Origin: Takakia lepidozioides
Taxonomy: Eukaryota; Streptophyta; Takakiopsida; Takakiales; Takakiaceae
DNA: 64,000 nt
Reading direction: 5' to 3'
NCBI GenBank assembly: GCA_030704615.1
Contig: CM060733.1
Location: 15,564,001-15,628,000 of the forward strand
In this document: positions 1-13,280 of the stretch, piece after piece
How positions within the stretch are numbered: position 1 is the stretch's first letter
Layout of the letters: every line of letters starts with the position of its first letter
The notes under the pieces: model-generated
Databases searched by the model: none
What the model saw: the letters and a program-made list of their open reading frames with translations, nothing else
Told to the model about the DNA's origin: nothing
Translations under genes and position numbers: made by a program

Positions 1-357
1 CTGCAATCATCCATCAAACTGACGTTTGGTTAAGCCTGAAATCAAAAGAAGAGGAGTTTCTCTAAAGGATTGTAGGTGATTTAATGGTATTGGGCTACAA
101 TTTAAGAATTAGATATGGCTAGTGCTTTGATGAAAGTGACAAAGAAAGAAATGAGGGTGATTTTTCATCACACAAATGTGTTTGTCACCACAAAATCCTT
201 TCCCATTGAGATGGGCAAAGTCCCCTTTCATTTTATTACTCTTAACTTCCCTTACAACAAGTCATGTAGCAATATGGCAGAATTACAATCAGAACCACCA
301 TGGGGAGAAAGTAAATGACTTGAAAGATATCCTTGAGGTGAGGGAAGGATAATCCAC

Positions 358-3124
358 CTGTGCCATGGTTCCAACCGGGATCACCATGCGGCCACCAGGT
401 TTAAGCTGATGCACTAGCGCCTCGGGCAATTCTGTTACATCCATCCCAACCCGTCATTTATAAATGTTTATATTGAGATCCACATTCTACAAATAACGAT
501 TACATCACATGACTTGAGATACAGTGACCACAATTTTGAAGGATAGGTTCAAATGCTCCCACCTGCTGCAGCAGCTCCCACATGGATCGCATTATAGGGT
601 GCCCCTCCAGGAAAACCTTTCTTGCCATCCGTATCTGCACATAAGTGTGTGCCATTTACTCTCCTGATCTGACTGCCTATAGTAAATTAAGAAAAAGCCC
701 TAAAACCTAGAATGCTTGTTCCCAATAACAATGGATATGGTAGCATTGTGGGCCAAACTCCTGAATGCTTAATACTAAGACACATTCCTACAAGCAAGGG
801 TGGTACTCTCACAATAACAGTAGATATTATAGCAATCATGCCAAAGAACCACAGGACACATCTGATTTTCCTTAGGTCATAATCCTCATAGTGTGAATTA
901 CAGTACACATAGAACTTGAGAGTCTAAAAGATCAAAGGGTATGAGTGAGAGAGAAAGAATAGATGAGTACAGTGAACATCAAGACGGCCTGTGTTAAGGA
1001 GGAATCCAGCGGGTGTTTGTTTGATTGCGTTCAATGACCTGTCCACAAGCTGTGGAATGTGCTCTACCCCTACGGTCCTTCCTGTCTCCCCTACCTGCAA
1101 AAAGAGGGCAGTCCCAAGAAATCGGAACCATAAACTGTTTTCAATAGCCCATCCTCCATAAGATTACTTGAAAGCCAACATAAAACTCCTTTAGTGTATC
1201 AGAATACTTGACTGTAAAGCTTTGATTCTTTCAAAACTTCTACTTCAATCTTCAACCCTAATTTCAAGATGTATCCTTGACATCTTGGAATCATAGCAAT
1301 TCATGCGACAGCATCCCAAGTCAATTTCTAAGAGAAGACATTTCAATTCTACATATCTGCAAACCAAAACTGTCCACCTCTGGCTTCTACTGTCTCTCAA
1401 TTTTCTTTCTAACTCGATCGCAAAGGCATCAAAGTGACAAGCAGAAATGAAAAGGAAGACCCAAAAAAAGGTATAGGAGACAAACCATGAGACCAAACAC
1501 AGCTGTCAAGTAGCCAGAGCCAGAGCCCACATCCAGGACATGCATGCCTGGCTTCAAGTGGTCCGCCAGCAATGATAAACAATACCCATGCTGTCCCCAT
1601 AACATATCAAGGTAATCTCAGTACATAGTAAGCTAAAGTGGCCCTCACCAAAAGGGCTAGCAAGAGGAGGTGGATGGTTGTATATATCTAACTATACCTT
1701 CTATCTTTTCCTCATCTCTTGGCTTGAATTTCAAAAAATTCTAACTTGGTTTTGCATTGTGAGATCGGTGTCCATGCCAGATTCACTTCAAAGGGGTTAC
1801 TAATAGTGCTAAAAGTGCTAAAAGTACTTGTATTCTGAATCTCAGAAAAACTGCCTAAACTGGAGTGACCATCACTCCAATTAATTCTGGACTCAAGAAA
1901 TTCTTACCATGTGGGGAGCTGAGATTGTAGCTCCATATCCTGCAAAAATCCCGCCATCCACCATAGCCCTTGTTACCATACTGCCTTGTCGTAACACACA
2001 CCATGTGCACAGACACAGAGATAGAGATATGACAGTACGTGCACAAGCAATATGGTTAGGGATTGAGACAAAAGACCAATCCTTTGAAGTATTTAACTAC
2101 TGTAAATTGATCATTTTCTGTAACAAAAGAGCAGAAATGCCCTTTGAAAGAGTCTACAAAGTGACCACAAACACCCCTCCAGTTTCAGTCCTTCGCATGC
2201 ATGTGGGGAGAGAACTAAAAGGCACCAGGTGTAAAATTGTCTAGTGCAGTTTCTAGTTATCATTTCATAGATAATAATATTACATAGAGTTAAAGAATAT
2301 CAAGAATTCAACTATGGTCCAACTGTGCAATATGCAAAACAGCCAAAGTCCGTCCTTTGGAAAGGAAATCCCAATAATTTAGATCGCCTGTCCATCTCTG
2401 TAGCCATTGTGACATTATTATATCAGCATATCCTTGTCCCTCATGGATGAGCACTAAGAATTGGGCTTCTTGTGCCCAATGAGAATAATTTAGTTATTGG
2501 TGACTCTCCTGCCTTTGAGATATGATCATTGTGGCAGTATTCTATGTCCCTTAGAGATTGAGAAGAAAAGTTGAGCTCCTTGGTGACCTACGAGATATCA
2601 AGAGGCCCCATAATCCAGTTGCTGGTAATTTTCCCTGCCCTAGCAGATGGAGGCCCACTACTCTGGGATGTTAGTGATGTAATGGGACTACTGGTGAATT
2701 TTCATGCATTGCACTCATCTATTGCACACTACAAGTAGTATGTCAGTTCCATACTACCAGAAATATGGAGCTGCCACTGCGCGTCTCCATCTCACTCATA
2801 TCGGCAAAGAGCAGTGTAGCTGCATGCAGAGAGGTAGAGAGAGAGACGCTGATGACTCTGGGGCATCGTCGGCTGGCAAGCCACCTATAAGTCTGAGTGC
2901 AGTGTAGCAATGGAGCTAGTAAGAGCAAGAGAGAGACCTATGACTTGCGGAGCATCGTCGTATGGCAGGCCACCTATAGGCACAAACAGCTTCCGGTCCA
3001 CTTTAGACATCGCTGAAGCAGCCTCTGGGGAGGTAACAATGCCATGCTCTGCAATTAAGCCCACCAAACTTTTTGAGTCTCTTTGCCCATGCCCACAAGT
3101 ATTTTGCTCCCCAAAAAGTACCCC
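358..3124 (-). CDS. PIMT: Protein-L-isoaspartate O-methyltransferase, multi-exon, 3' end outside window
   Basis: Transfers a methyl group from S-adenosylmethionine to damaged isoaspartyl residues, starting protein repair in the cytosol. Six exons can be joined in frame: 2938-3067 (open upstream to 3124), 1908-1939, 1486-1590, 971-1094, 563-634 and 358-431, all with GT-AG junctions. In order they give the [12 protein letters not shown] segment, the GATISAPHM substrate/SAM loop on a 32-nt microexon, the SAM motif [12 protein letters not shown], the post-I segment VGVEH, the [12 protein letters not shown] motif and [12 protein letters not shown]. Every exon phase matches, so the gene looks intact over at least 179 codons. 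The usual C-terminal strand (ending in a YVPLT-like motif) is not visible at 1-357 and must lie left of the window. The start codon is not resolved: there is no in-frame ATG before a stop at about 3125-3127, so a further 5' exon is likely. Confidence 0.88.
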
Positions 3125-5517
3125 CTAGTCACCCACAGCAAAAACAAGACACATGACTCTGTGGATACGCATTCACCAGGTACAAACTCCATGCTGCTCT
3201 GCGGGTACACCCAATGTTCTCATGGCTTTGCTTATAAGTATTTCCCTTCCAAATATGGTAGCGCCATCTCAGCTTGGACCCCCTCATTTGAAGCAGTTAC
3301 GCATAGTGAAAACAAGGCCCGATACGCAAGCCTGGTTGAATTCCTCCTTCGCTCGAGTTATTTTAATGTACATGACAACTGACTTGTCACACGATATGCC
3401 AATACCCAAGACTGATTATGGGTCTGAAAATCTCACATCCTGGTGATAGGAGAAATTCTGGTGCATTCCAGGCTTTACAGTTGAAGTCTTGAGGATGCAC
3501 TTTATTGCCAGGCTTAGATACGACATAATCAACATACACTTACATAAGCAAGTCGCATCCTGGTCTAATGTAAGAAGATCGCATTCTAGTGCACTCCCTT
3601 TGTGCACAAAACTGTGCAGTATAATGCTAGGCTCACAGACCAAGATCAACACATCATACGTACAAGGAAAGGCACTCGCTCTGAAAATCTAGGCACGTTC
3701 ATTACTCTGCAGAGTGCATTGTAAGATCAACACATGATACGCACCAAGGAAAGGCAGTCACTCTGCAAATAGAGGTAAGTTCGTTGGACTGTGAGACTGA
3801 GTGACAAAGAAATAACACTACCATACGAACAAGAAGCACTCACTCTGCAAATTAGAGACTAGTTCGGTGTAGTTCTGGCCATGGCATCTCCAGGCCGTCT
3901 CATCCGCAGGACGAGACGGGCACCGCAAGTCAAATGGCTTCCCTATTGTGACTGACTGTGGCACACCCCTTACAGATAGAGGAGCGCGCAAGAGCCGAGC
4001 ACAACACGATGAGAGAGAGAGAAAAACACAACGTTCGAAAGGCCTCGAGAAGGACCACGAGAGCGCACAACACAGACTTTAAGAGTTCGAAAGAGAACGT
4101 GAAAGCTGCAGTAGATAGTGGGCAGTGGGTAAGGAAAGCTGAAGAGAAGGAGACACAGATCACAAGCTTCCACTGTGAGCTATATAAGGTCTACCTCCCA
4201 GAATGTGCTACTGACAAACGTTTAAAATGTGCAATTTTGTAAAGACAAATCTGTCAATGACCTCGCCCGACGCCCCTACAGACAGATACAAAATTGATAC
4301 TAGCATGATGATATATATTGATTCGTCTCTGATGCATTTGATGCCTCCTCCCCATACCGCGCTTGCATGTCAACTTCCAACCTATCATCGATCCACACGT
4401 GGACCCACGTGGCCTGCCCCCTCGTGCCATGGACCTCCAAACAGTCGGCAAACATGTTGACATGGGTGAACGCCATCGACTCTGCCCAAAGATTCCTCTC
4501 TCACTCCTCCATGATCCATCCCTCATGCAACCCCACAACATGATCTTTCATGATGCTGATGGGCATGCGTGCAAGCTCAAGATATACACTGTCAGACAGG
4601 CTGGTTCGTGTCTCCAAATTGGTTCGTGGCTCAACGACAGGCCCGGGTAAGTAAATCAGGCTGCCTCCTCCGCACTCTTCGAGGCCATCTTTCATCACAT
4701 CAATACTGTAGCATCTCGATTGACAGGTTGCCAGTTGCCGCCCACCCTCCTCTACCTCCGCCTGATCTTTTGGCGAGGAAAAGGAATACTTCACCACTCG
4801 GCATTGTGCACTATGCACTGTGCAAGGTGCGGATTTGAACGAAGGATCTCATGTGTTGTGTGGCCAATGATTGTACTCCAATGTGAGTCACTAGTCACGA
4901 GTCACAACCAAGTGGGACACTGATCAGCAATTTGTATTATATCACATGCCCTCTCTCTCTCTCTCTCTCCTCCGCTATCATCGTCATCGCCTCCATCAAC
5001 GCACCGATTCAATGTCGAGAAGGACGCCCTTGCCCTGTCATGTGTCAAATCTCTTCTCTACTATTGTTGGGATGTTGTGCCCGTCTTGCCCTCCATCAGG
5101 GCCCTGCTTCTCCTCCCTCTCTCTCTCTCCCTCTCATTCACAGCCAAGTCTCTTAGTTGATTATTTTTTTGTTTCCCCTTGACAAAAATTAAAGGGGCAC
5201 CGCCCTTTTTGGAAAACAAAATTACAGCAATTGGCAACAAACCGTGATAAGATCATGCACTAAATGTTTATGCCCAACTATTTTGTGTAGACTTCATAAC
5301 TTAATTGATATAAAACAGTAGCCAAACTGGGCACCTATGGTTTCCTCGACTCTAAGTAATTGAGAGCGGAAAGCAATTTGAACCCCTATAACCCAATGTG
5401 TCATTCATCAAACTGCAATATTTTATTTTATTTTATAGTTAATTAAAGGGAAACAGCCAACCGCTCGCAAAACAAACTGCAATCATATGTGATCATCGTT
5501 CGAATCTCCTCAAATCA
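3125..5517. other. Intergenic, no gene recognised
   Basis: No convincing coding region on either strand. It contains a diverged threefold repeat (listed separately), a purine-rich run near 4010-4030 and a (CT)n tract near 4957-4970. The upstream exon and promoter of the minus-strand methyltransferase gene may lie at the left end, but no element could be identified with confidence. Confidence 0.5.
3643..3880. repeat. Diverged tandem repeat, three units of about 80 bp
   Basis: Units begin near 3643, 3724 and 3800. Each carries a version of AGATCAACACATCATACG followed by AAGGAAAGGCA and ACTCTGCAAAT. Spacing is about 78-81 bp and divergence is high, so this is an old local duplication. No function is visible. 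Confidence 0.6.
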
Positions 5518-5775
5518 GCGTTTTTTTTACTGGCGAATTTTCGCCAGATTTGGACCTCAAAAAATAAAATGGAATATTCTGTTGCAAATCCCCTGAAATC
5601 GCCAAATTTCTCCATATTAAAAATAAACTAGGGATGAAATCGCCAAATATGGATGATATAAATGGATTATGGTACAGAGGTGGATGAATTTTGGTGGATA
5701 AAGAGAATGTACCGCTATTTTCTGCAAAACTCTGTGGTCACTCGTGCTGTTTTCCAAATTTCTTAAGAAAACACT
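5518..5775 (+). mobile_element. hAT-like MITE, copy 1
   Basis: Non-coding element of about 258 bp. It begins CAGCGTTTTTTTTA and ends in the inverted form TAAGAAAACACTG. Just inside the left end is a small palindrome, TGGCGAATTTTCGCCA. Flanks are CCTCAAAT and CCTCAAGT, an 8-bp target duplication with one mismatch. The CAGYG terminus and 8-bp duplication are typical of hAT-family non-autonomous elements. Two relatives lie at about 27213-27470 and 63367-63646. Confidence 0.75.
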
Positions 5776-6036
5776 GCCTCAAGTATAAAAACTAGCATAA
5801 AAAAAGAGAAAGACCACCATTACAGTGTCACTGCCAGTGTGGCCCTTTCCCTCACCAATTTTTTTTGTCTTGGCATTATATAGCAGCCACGAGGCGAAGT
5901 GGCTCTTAGTTACGCCGGCTTTGGCCGGGGTCTTCTTCTTCGTCTATGGGGGGACTCAAGCGGATCTTATCCACATAAGGTTCGGTCGGAGTCTTCCGTC
6001 GGAGTCTTCTCTCTCTATGTAAATAAAAGGGGATTT

Positions 6037-6150
6037 CAGTAGGTGGCGAGCCGGTTGGATAGTGCCACCTGGTGATCCTGGGCTCAAATCCTGTTACCAG
6101 ATATAACCTTTTTCCGTTCAGAGACGTGGTTACTTGGAAAGAGCCTCCCA
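6037..6150 (+). mobile_element. tRNA-derived SINE-like fragment
   Basis: A tRNA-like head starts GGTGGCGAGCCGGTTGGATAG, resembling a Pol III A box. It is followed about 30 nt later by GGGCTCAAATCC, resembling the B box GGTTCGANTCC. The cloverleaf does not close well and a non-tRNA body follows, which suits a SINE better than a tRNA gene. No flanking target duplication was identified. Confidence 0.4.
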
Positions 6151-6772
6151 CTGTTGGATTCTCTTTAAGAAAAAAAACATTTGGTGGATTTGAAGCAAGT
6201 TCCTTACTTCCCTTATCCTTCCTTCCCTGGGAAAGATGTCAGTTTTTCCGCTCACCGTTGGAATTTGTTTTCTTTTATTGGATTTCAAGTGAGTCGGTTG
6301 CTTCGTTCGGCCAGCTTCCCTTACTATAAAAACAAGTCCATATACAATAGATTATATGTGAAGTTAATTAGCGCCGTCGCAGGGCAGGGACGGGACGGCG
6401 TGAGCATCGGCGTGGGAGGGGGGGAGGGAGACAGGGAGAGGGAGAGAGAGGGAGGGCAGGGCAGAGGGCGCGCACGACGGCTGCATCACTGCATGACGCC
6501 AGTGAGGATGGCGGATCGCTTGGTTTCTTGTGCAGGTCGCTTGTCGTTTTGTGAGGCCCATGATCTTTGGCCGCCCGACTCCAGAGAGAGGGCTGGCGGC
6601 TACATGCCTCTAAAAAGACAAACCCAGAGAGGAAGCCGGGGATGAAGCTGGGGATGTGTAATTTCTGCGCATTGACTTTGACGATATGCAATAACACGAT
6701 TGGATTAAGATGAATATATAAAAGCTGCGTGGCGGCTAGAGCCTAGAGACTTTCAACATTCCAATTCCAGAT

Positions 6773-6915
6773 GGACTCTGGAGGGGGATCTTATATCATT
6801 TGAAAGTGGTAGTTGCAGTGGGGGACTTAGATATCGCTAAGTTTGTTGGACTCTGGAGGGGGATCTTATATCATTTGAAAGTGGTAGTTGCAGTCGGGGA
6901 CTTAGATATAGTTTG
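6773..6915. repeat. Two-copy 75-bp tandem duplication
   Basis: The string GGACTCTGGAGGGGGATC and its downstream context recur at 6773 and 6848 almost identically, ending in ACTTAGATAT. It is a recent local duplication in non-coding DNA. Confidence 0.85.
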
Positions 6916-8136
6916 TTCGTCAGCAGAGCAAACAGTGTTTGTATATTCGGAGATACAGCTTTGAAAATTCTTCAGTATCTTGCGGAGAGATAAAATGCGA
7001 AGGCACATGACATGCGGCTGGATCTTTCAAATGTAATTAAAATATATGTCAACTTGGAATCTGGGGAGAAGTTGCAAGCGAGGATGAAAGGTTCAGTCTC
7101 AATCCAGCCAAGTTGGCAACCTCTAAACGAAGCAAAAGTTCTCCAGCCACACGATGTAACCCCTGTCAACCACCAGAATTTAATGGTGCCACCAGATCAT
7201 CCAGTGCAAAGTAATGCAGATCATGGTGTGAAGACAATTGGAATGCTAATCTGTGTTTGATAATATGTACAAGTCTCATCAGGGTCGCCAGGAGTAGAGG
7301 CAGGCTGCTCACGGACTTCACGTGTGGTTGCCACTCCCCCAGTCTCAACCTTCACAAACGATATGTTATTTTGGGCGATGTACTTCAACTTACAATAATA
7401 ATCGCTAGCCACAGTGATTCTCCTCCCAGATTCATGAGCTGGTTCCTGTTGGCAATCAGTGTTCAAATTTATTTCGACCCAACTGCTAAAAACTTGTAAC
7501 GTTTTGAAGAAAACCTGCGCATGCGCTCAAAAGAAAGCTGCATGGCCAGGAGTGGGCTGATCACTTAGCCTTCACGTGCTCTCAATTCCGGGGACAGGTT
7601 GAGTCAAACTGTTTGAAATCCTGCAGATTGATGAGAATAGCACTGACCTCTGCATAACTAATTAACCCCTCTCAAAATAGGGAGAATGAAATTAGTTGGG
7701 AACAATGTCAGCTCAAGTCTGAGGATTATTGGCCACTCTTACCAATCTGTGGCCCCTCTGTCCATCCTGAAATGGAGAGACAAACATAGAAGGAATCCCT
7801 TGAGTGATGAACTCTGTTCCATATGCCTTGCAGGGGCCCCAAGATGGATGATACTAGTTTTATTATTATATATTACCAGCTGGCTAGTATATATAGGTAT
7901 ATACGTCCCATATACGTATAATGACCAGAAGGCGGTCCAAGCCTGTTCTCAAGGACATTGAACATGGATGCAAACAAGTCCCCATGGATAAAAGATGCGC
8001 TCAAAATCGCCTTGGCATCAAATGCAACATACCCGGAATAACAACACACAATGAAACACCGGCTTGTGCCGCCAAGGCATAACGCACTAACTGAGCACAC
8101 GCATATCTCTCTCGACAACCATCAACACACACATCC

Positions 8137-8228
8137 CGCACATTGACCCAATATTGCAAAACTAGTGCAATTGCACCGTCGCGCACATCGACCCAATATT
8201 GTAAAACTATTGCGAAGCAATTGCAGCA
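8137..8228. repeat. Two-copy ~46-bp tandem duplication
   Basis: CGCACATTGACCCAATATTG and CGCACATCGACCCAATATTG start about 46 bp apart, each followed by an AAAACTA and CAATTGC context. Non-coding; no function is visible. Confidence 0.7.
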
Positions 8229-10370
8229 AGTTTTGAATATGAGCAAGGCAATGTGTATATAGTATTATGTAGTTATGTAGTGTGGGTGGGCGTCCCCCTA
8301 GTGTCCCCCATGTCTTTTCAAGTGCACAAAGCCAAGTTTAGGAATGCACAAGTTATGTGAAGGCTAAATCCGGGGGGGTTGCAAGTGGAGGCAACATGAT
8401 GTAAATAAACTAGGCTTGCTTCCAAAAACATCTAACATTATAGTAATGGGCCACCTTCTCACATGATGTGCATGAGCACAGCTAAGTGGGCTGTCAGCAA
8501 GTGAGGCTGCTTGTGAAGCTTCATGGGCTCTAGAAGCATCAAGGCATGGGGGGGCCAGGCTAAATATGGAAGTGTCAGTCCTTCTTTTCTCTTTTTTTTC
8601 CGGTCAGGGTTTTTCCCTAGCCAAATCTATTAATATAATCCACTAGTTGCTAGATGCTTTGGATGTCTTCCATTTGTTTCTAGGCTTCATCCGTGCTGAG
8701 GAGGTGTTGTTTGCCCCCTTCCTAGCAATCCACATATCGAACAAAATGCTCCTATGGAGTTAACTATGTCGAAGATCGCCAGTTTTACCTTCTCTGATAG
8801 AAGCAGGAAGCTGATGGCCATTTTTGTCAAGATGCGCAAAATAATTCCCCTTGGTAAGCAAAGGAGAAATTTTTAATGGGTACCTCATTGCCACAGCACT
8901 CGATTTTTGGACTGTTAACCCTCTTTTGGGATGTGGCCAAGCCCTAACCCTATTTTGTACCCCCCTAACGCTATGTTTAGTTTATCTTCTGGGTTCATCG
9001 TCAACGTTTTCAAAGGTTAGACTCACATGCTTGCCGATGCAAACATGAGCCTTGTTGGGAGCATGTAGCTGACTAGACGCAGGACCCACATACAACATGC
9101 GCTCAATTGGAAGCCTGATGAAATTGTTATGAATTGAAGTGGATCATGTCACTGTGTCTACTATCTGAAATAGCACCCAATCATCCTTCAATTCCATATC
9201 GACAATCCAGATTGAATTGTCGATAGTGATGACTTCAAGAGCTCCCCCCGCAACCCATCAAAAAAAAAGGAAAAAAAAGTGATAGAATCATATAATCAAC
9301 CCCGTGGTGTTGTGGTGGCTGATTCCCAAATCTAGCTTGAAGTTGATGGAGCTCCAGTGAAGCCCATTGCTCATAGGTTTCGAGCTGATTAGATACTGTG
9401 TAAGCGAAGATTCATTCCAACTTCTAAGGGCCGAGTGTCCCGGGACCAGGATATACTCCTTGGATGCAAGTACGCAAGGAGTATCAACACTGCACTGGAC
9501 TTGGTAATGTTATGGCCATGAGACATTTGTGGCAGTCGGATAAAATCTCTGGATAACTGTAATATGACGTGGTATGAGGAGAGGTGTCAGAAATGGTGTG
9601 CTCAACTGTAGATGGGATATTTCTAGAGCCTAACTTGCAAATACGTCGACATTCCAGTCAAGATTATCCTGAACAGTTGGACGTGAGGAAGAGAGAAGAG
9701 AGAAAAGCGTTGGTCTGGGTGGGGGAGATGCTGCTGCTCTAGTGCACCGGGATGCATCACCACCTGACAGGTAACCGCTGCTGTGTCTTCCAGATAAAGT
9801 GAGTGATCTGTGGACCGCTCTGTCGACACATTCTGTGAACGTGATGACAAAATGATCCTGGACACATTCTGTCTAAACACGGATAGTCAAAGGCAGCAAT
9901 GATGAAGGCGCTGTGTCCCCACTCATCTTGGTGGGAGAGCCGCATTCAAGACCCTTGAAGAGGATGGCCACACTGGGTAGCCGCTCCAGTTCCAGACGTG
10001 GTCCGTGGCTGGGTGTCGACACTCTCTGCCTCTGTCGGAGCCGTTTCCTGCACAGTAAGCGACAACTTGTCTAAATATCTGGGCGTGGGGTCTGACATGG
10101 TGGAGAATCTGTTTCAGGCACCTTCATTTATGGCGATGATGAAGAAGAAGAGAGAGGAGAAGGAAGGCAGGAGGGCGCATGCACGAGTAGGAATGCACTA
10201 TGAATGGCCTCCTGCACCACCCTTCGTGCACGGAGGAGCCGCCCCACGCCCACATGTTTTCTTTTATCTGTTTTCTTCTCTTCTCCAGAGCAAAACTCTG
10301 CAGGGAATTACACTGGGACCATTGTTAAATTTTAACCAGGGTTCAGGTATGATCTCTGATCAACTGCTTA

Positions 10371-11053
10371 CCGTCCCTGGACAACCGTTTAGGCATTTTG
10401 GCGCCTAATAGATAAATCAATGAATCTGAAAATTAGGCATGTTTTGAAAACAATCTCTCAAATTAGGCATCTTCATGCTATAATTTTTTAGAATTAGGCA
10501 CATGAGAAGAGAAAAAAATTATTTTTTTAAGAATACAATTACAAAATGGACACCCTCCAGCGACCTTTCATTTCCTTTGAAACCCTAAAAATGCCCCCTC
10601 TTTGTTGTAGGAGTCTCCAAGGCTCAAGCTGGTACAGGCAAGCTCTCCCTTCGCTCTCACACTTTAGGTGAGTTGAATATTGATAGTCCACACTAGTGTA
10701 GGCACGTTGGTACAGGGCTTTGATACATTGGTCATTGCGTAAGCTGGTTTTCATATTGCTATGCTGGTGCATGGTGAAACTTCTTACGTAATGGTACTCT
10801 TGAGTTGTGGTAGGCTGGTAGGCTAGTTATTTCCACACGCATATATTTGTATTGATTTTTGTTCAAAGAAATTTCGATCTTATTACAAACAACATGAGAA
10901 GAGGCTTGCAAGTTTTTGGGTGGAATTTTTGGGCATTAGGCACTTTGGTCCCATAATTTCCCAACAATTAGGCCAAAATCTGAAAAATTCACATAATTGA
11001 TTAGGCACTTTCATTTTGAAATAATTATCGCCTAAACGGTTGTCCAGGGACGG
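10371..11053. mobile_element. Non-autonomous DNA element with perfect 24-bp TIRs
   Basis: The left end CCGTCCCTGGACAACCGTTT (24 bp in all, 10371-10394) recurs as an exact reverse complement at 11030-11053, giving a 683-bp unit. The interior is AT-rich with repeated AATTAGGCA motifs on both sides, so the subterminal regions are also loosely inverted. No transposase is recognisable; the longest internal minus-strand frame (10539-10772) resembles nothing I know. The target duplication is unclear (flanks CTGCTTA and AACTTAC), so the superfamily is not assigned. Confidence 0.75.
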
Positions 11054-12137
11054 AACTTACAAAAACGGCAGTGGCCTTTCTAATTGTAGATTTGTTTTCT
11101 ATTTGAAGATGACCTGGACCTAACCCTGGTTAGAAGCACCAGGGGTACATATGCCTAGCTCTGGGAACCCAAAAATGGAATCTTGAACCACCCTATTTTC
11201 ATGTGGTTTTGAAAAGAATTTTGACCCCTCAGAATTAGCTTGGCTCTACTTCCTCTCCTTCTGGCAAGGGGGGATAATATATAATATTATGCAATGACAA
11301 TAATAGTAATATATATGACGCCTACCAAAGAAAGCGTAAATTATGGTGTCTCTTGATCTGAAGGGCTATGCTTCCAGTATTCCGGTGGACGCCTTTGTGA
11401 CACCAATCGGTGTATTGAACCCACAACCACTTTCGAGGTGGTATGTGCCCATTACCATGTGGTTGTCTACATAAAAACATAGCAGGAGGGATGTGAGAAC
11501 ATGAGAACGCAGTATGGTCATGCTTTAAAAAATAATAATAATAATAATGGAAACACTAGACCGCTCACAAATCAGGCCCCTTATTAGTTGTAGTGAGAAA
11601 TAACCTTTTTCACAGTAACCCCTCAGAATAGTGTCAACACGGAGTAGTACCATATAAAGGAATTAATATACATTACTTAATTTACAGGGAAAATAATGTA
11701 GGCCCATAGCCCATTCGCCACCAAAAGGAAAAAACAAAACATGCCGAAGCAGCGACTTCTGGTGTCAACCTCTATGGCACCCTTTCAGAGGTTATTTTTC
11801 CTTCTATGTTCACCTGGGACGTCTTTGTCCATGACACCTTTCTATAAAGTTTAAAAATAAAATAAAATTTAAAAAGAAAATAAAAATAAAAATGCTACCA
11901 CCAAACATTCCTTCAACTTGTGTAGTCCAAACCATTCACTAGTTTTCAGTGTTAGAGAGCAATGACACAGACTATGTAAGAATGGCTACAACTTATCAAA
12001 CCTGCAAGCAAACGTCACATCCTTTCTTTCCAATGTGCAGTTCAAAAGTGGTAGCCCTAAAATGGCCGCATTAACCTATCTTTAGCAGGAGCCATGACCA
12101 AGATGCCTTGACCTTTCTGAGGTCAAACCAAGCATGT
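11054..12137. other. Intergenic, no gene recognised; AAT microsatellite
   Basis: AT-rich DNA with a short (AAT)n run near 11530-11548 and A-rich tracts near 11850-11890. No open frame has recognisable motifs. Confidence 0.5.
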
Positions 12138-12200
12138 AAAACAGATCTCAGCTTCTTCTTACCAGTTATATTTTGAAACCAACTCTTCACTAACAAGAAC

Positions 12201-12274
12201 GCCTGGGTGGTGTAGTTGGTTATCACGCTAATCTAACACACTAGAAGTTCCTGGTTTGAACCCGTGTTCATACA
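12201..12274 (+). pseudogene. Decayed tRNA-Val copy
   Basis: Same 74-nt layout as the gene at 13281. The acceptor stem (5' GCCTGGG against 3' TTCATAC) and T stem no longer pair properly, and the anticodon position reads AAC instead of CAC. The T loop is TTTGAAC in place of TTCGAAC. It is probably non-functional. Confidence 0.75.
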
Positions 12275-13005
12275 TATCTCTGCATATCAGAGTATTCTTT
12301 GACCTGCCGAGAAGGCCTAAAATCTTAAATGGGAGAGTATACAGCACACAGTGCAGTGTTTAAGTTGTAGGCATGTATAAAGTAGCACAAGAACACTCAC
12401 TCATGCCCGTGTGTGTGCAAACACCCTTTGACACATGACCATTTTATTTTGGTTGGTTCTGCTGTGGCTTATCCTTCATGATTCAGCGGTTTGTATTACA
12501 TGAAGCTGTCTGAGAGGCCAGACTTTTCGAGTCAGTGCCTGCAAGGACCCGAGTTCACAACAGTATAAAGAGACACGGATCACATACATGATATACTTCG
12601 GTTAGGACATATGAGGAATGTAAGAACCTTGAGACAACAGTTCAGTGGCAGGTATGTATACATTCTCATCTGAAAAAGGAAACCAAGCCTACAAGTGTGA
12701 CAACAGGGTCATAGTCCTATTTGCATCTTGTCAGTGGATGGTTGATCTTAAGCTACACTGGAATTCAAGGCTCCCTTGTGATAATCCAGCTGGAGAAGAC
12801 ACCGCACTGCCCTGCAAATGGCCATTCCATATCTGCTCATCCATGTCACATGCATTTCCTGGGCGGTGAGGAATGAAGTCATTGGTATTCTTAGAGCTGT
12901 TGCCAATTTCTTTCATAGAATGGAAGTAGTGGTTCACCATATCCATCACAACTTTGACCAGGCAAACTGTGAGAGAAAGCTTACACACTCTCTCGCTCTC
13001 TCTCG

Positions 13006-13190
13006 CTCTGCTCAGCATGCTCCAAAACAGCCAATGTCACTGTTCGGGGTGAGTTTGGCATCCCTTCCTTCAGCTCCCGACGAGATGAATTCAAAGTCAG
13101 ATGGTGGGGTCAGTTGCAACATATGTCTAATATCAGATATCCTAAGTTGATCGATTGTATATCTTGGAAGCAGGATCGCACTGTCAAACA
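13006..13190 (+). mobile_element. LINE fragment (C-terminal RT region), unit 1
   Basis: Encodes part of the reverse-transcriptase C-terminal linker found in the other copies (SSRRDEF and RWWGQLQHM type motifs), then stops at the tandem-duplication boundary. It is too short to function. Confidence 0.65.
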
Positions 13191-13280
13191 GATCTCAGCT
13201 TCTTGTATGTATGGGCTAGTACTGGACCTTACTTTTATTACTTGATATATATCTAAAACCAAACCACCTTGTGCAAAGAT

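Larger units (their letters stand above)
5776..10370. other. Intergenic, no gene recognised
   Basis: Apart from the SINE-like piece at 6037 and the short duplications at 6773 and 8137, I see no gene. Open frames here are short, lack recognisable motifs and have no consistent splice-linked continuation. Confidence 0.45.

Noticed and set aside
2172-2215. Minus-strand CCCCACATGCATGCG resembling the methyltransferase SAPHMHA motif
   Set aside because: The frame hits a stop straight after and there is no donor site. The true motif is the 32-nt exon at 1908-1939 with perfect splice sites.
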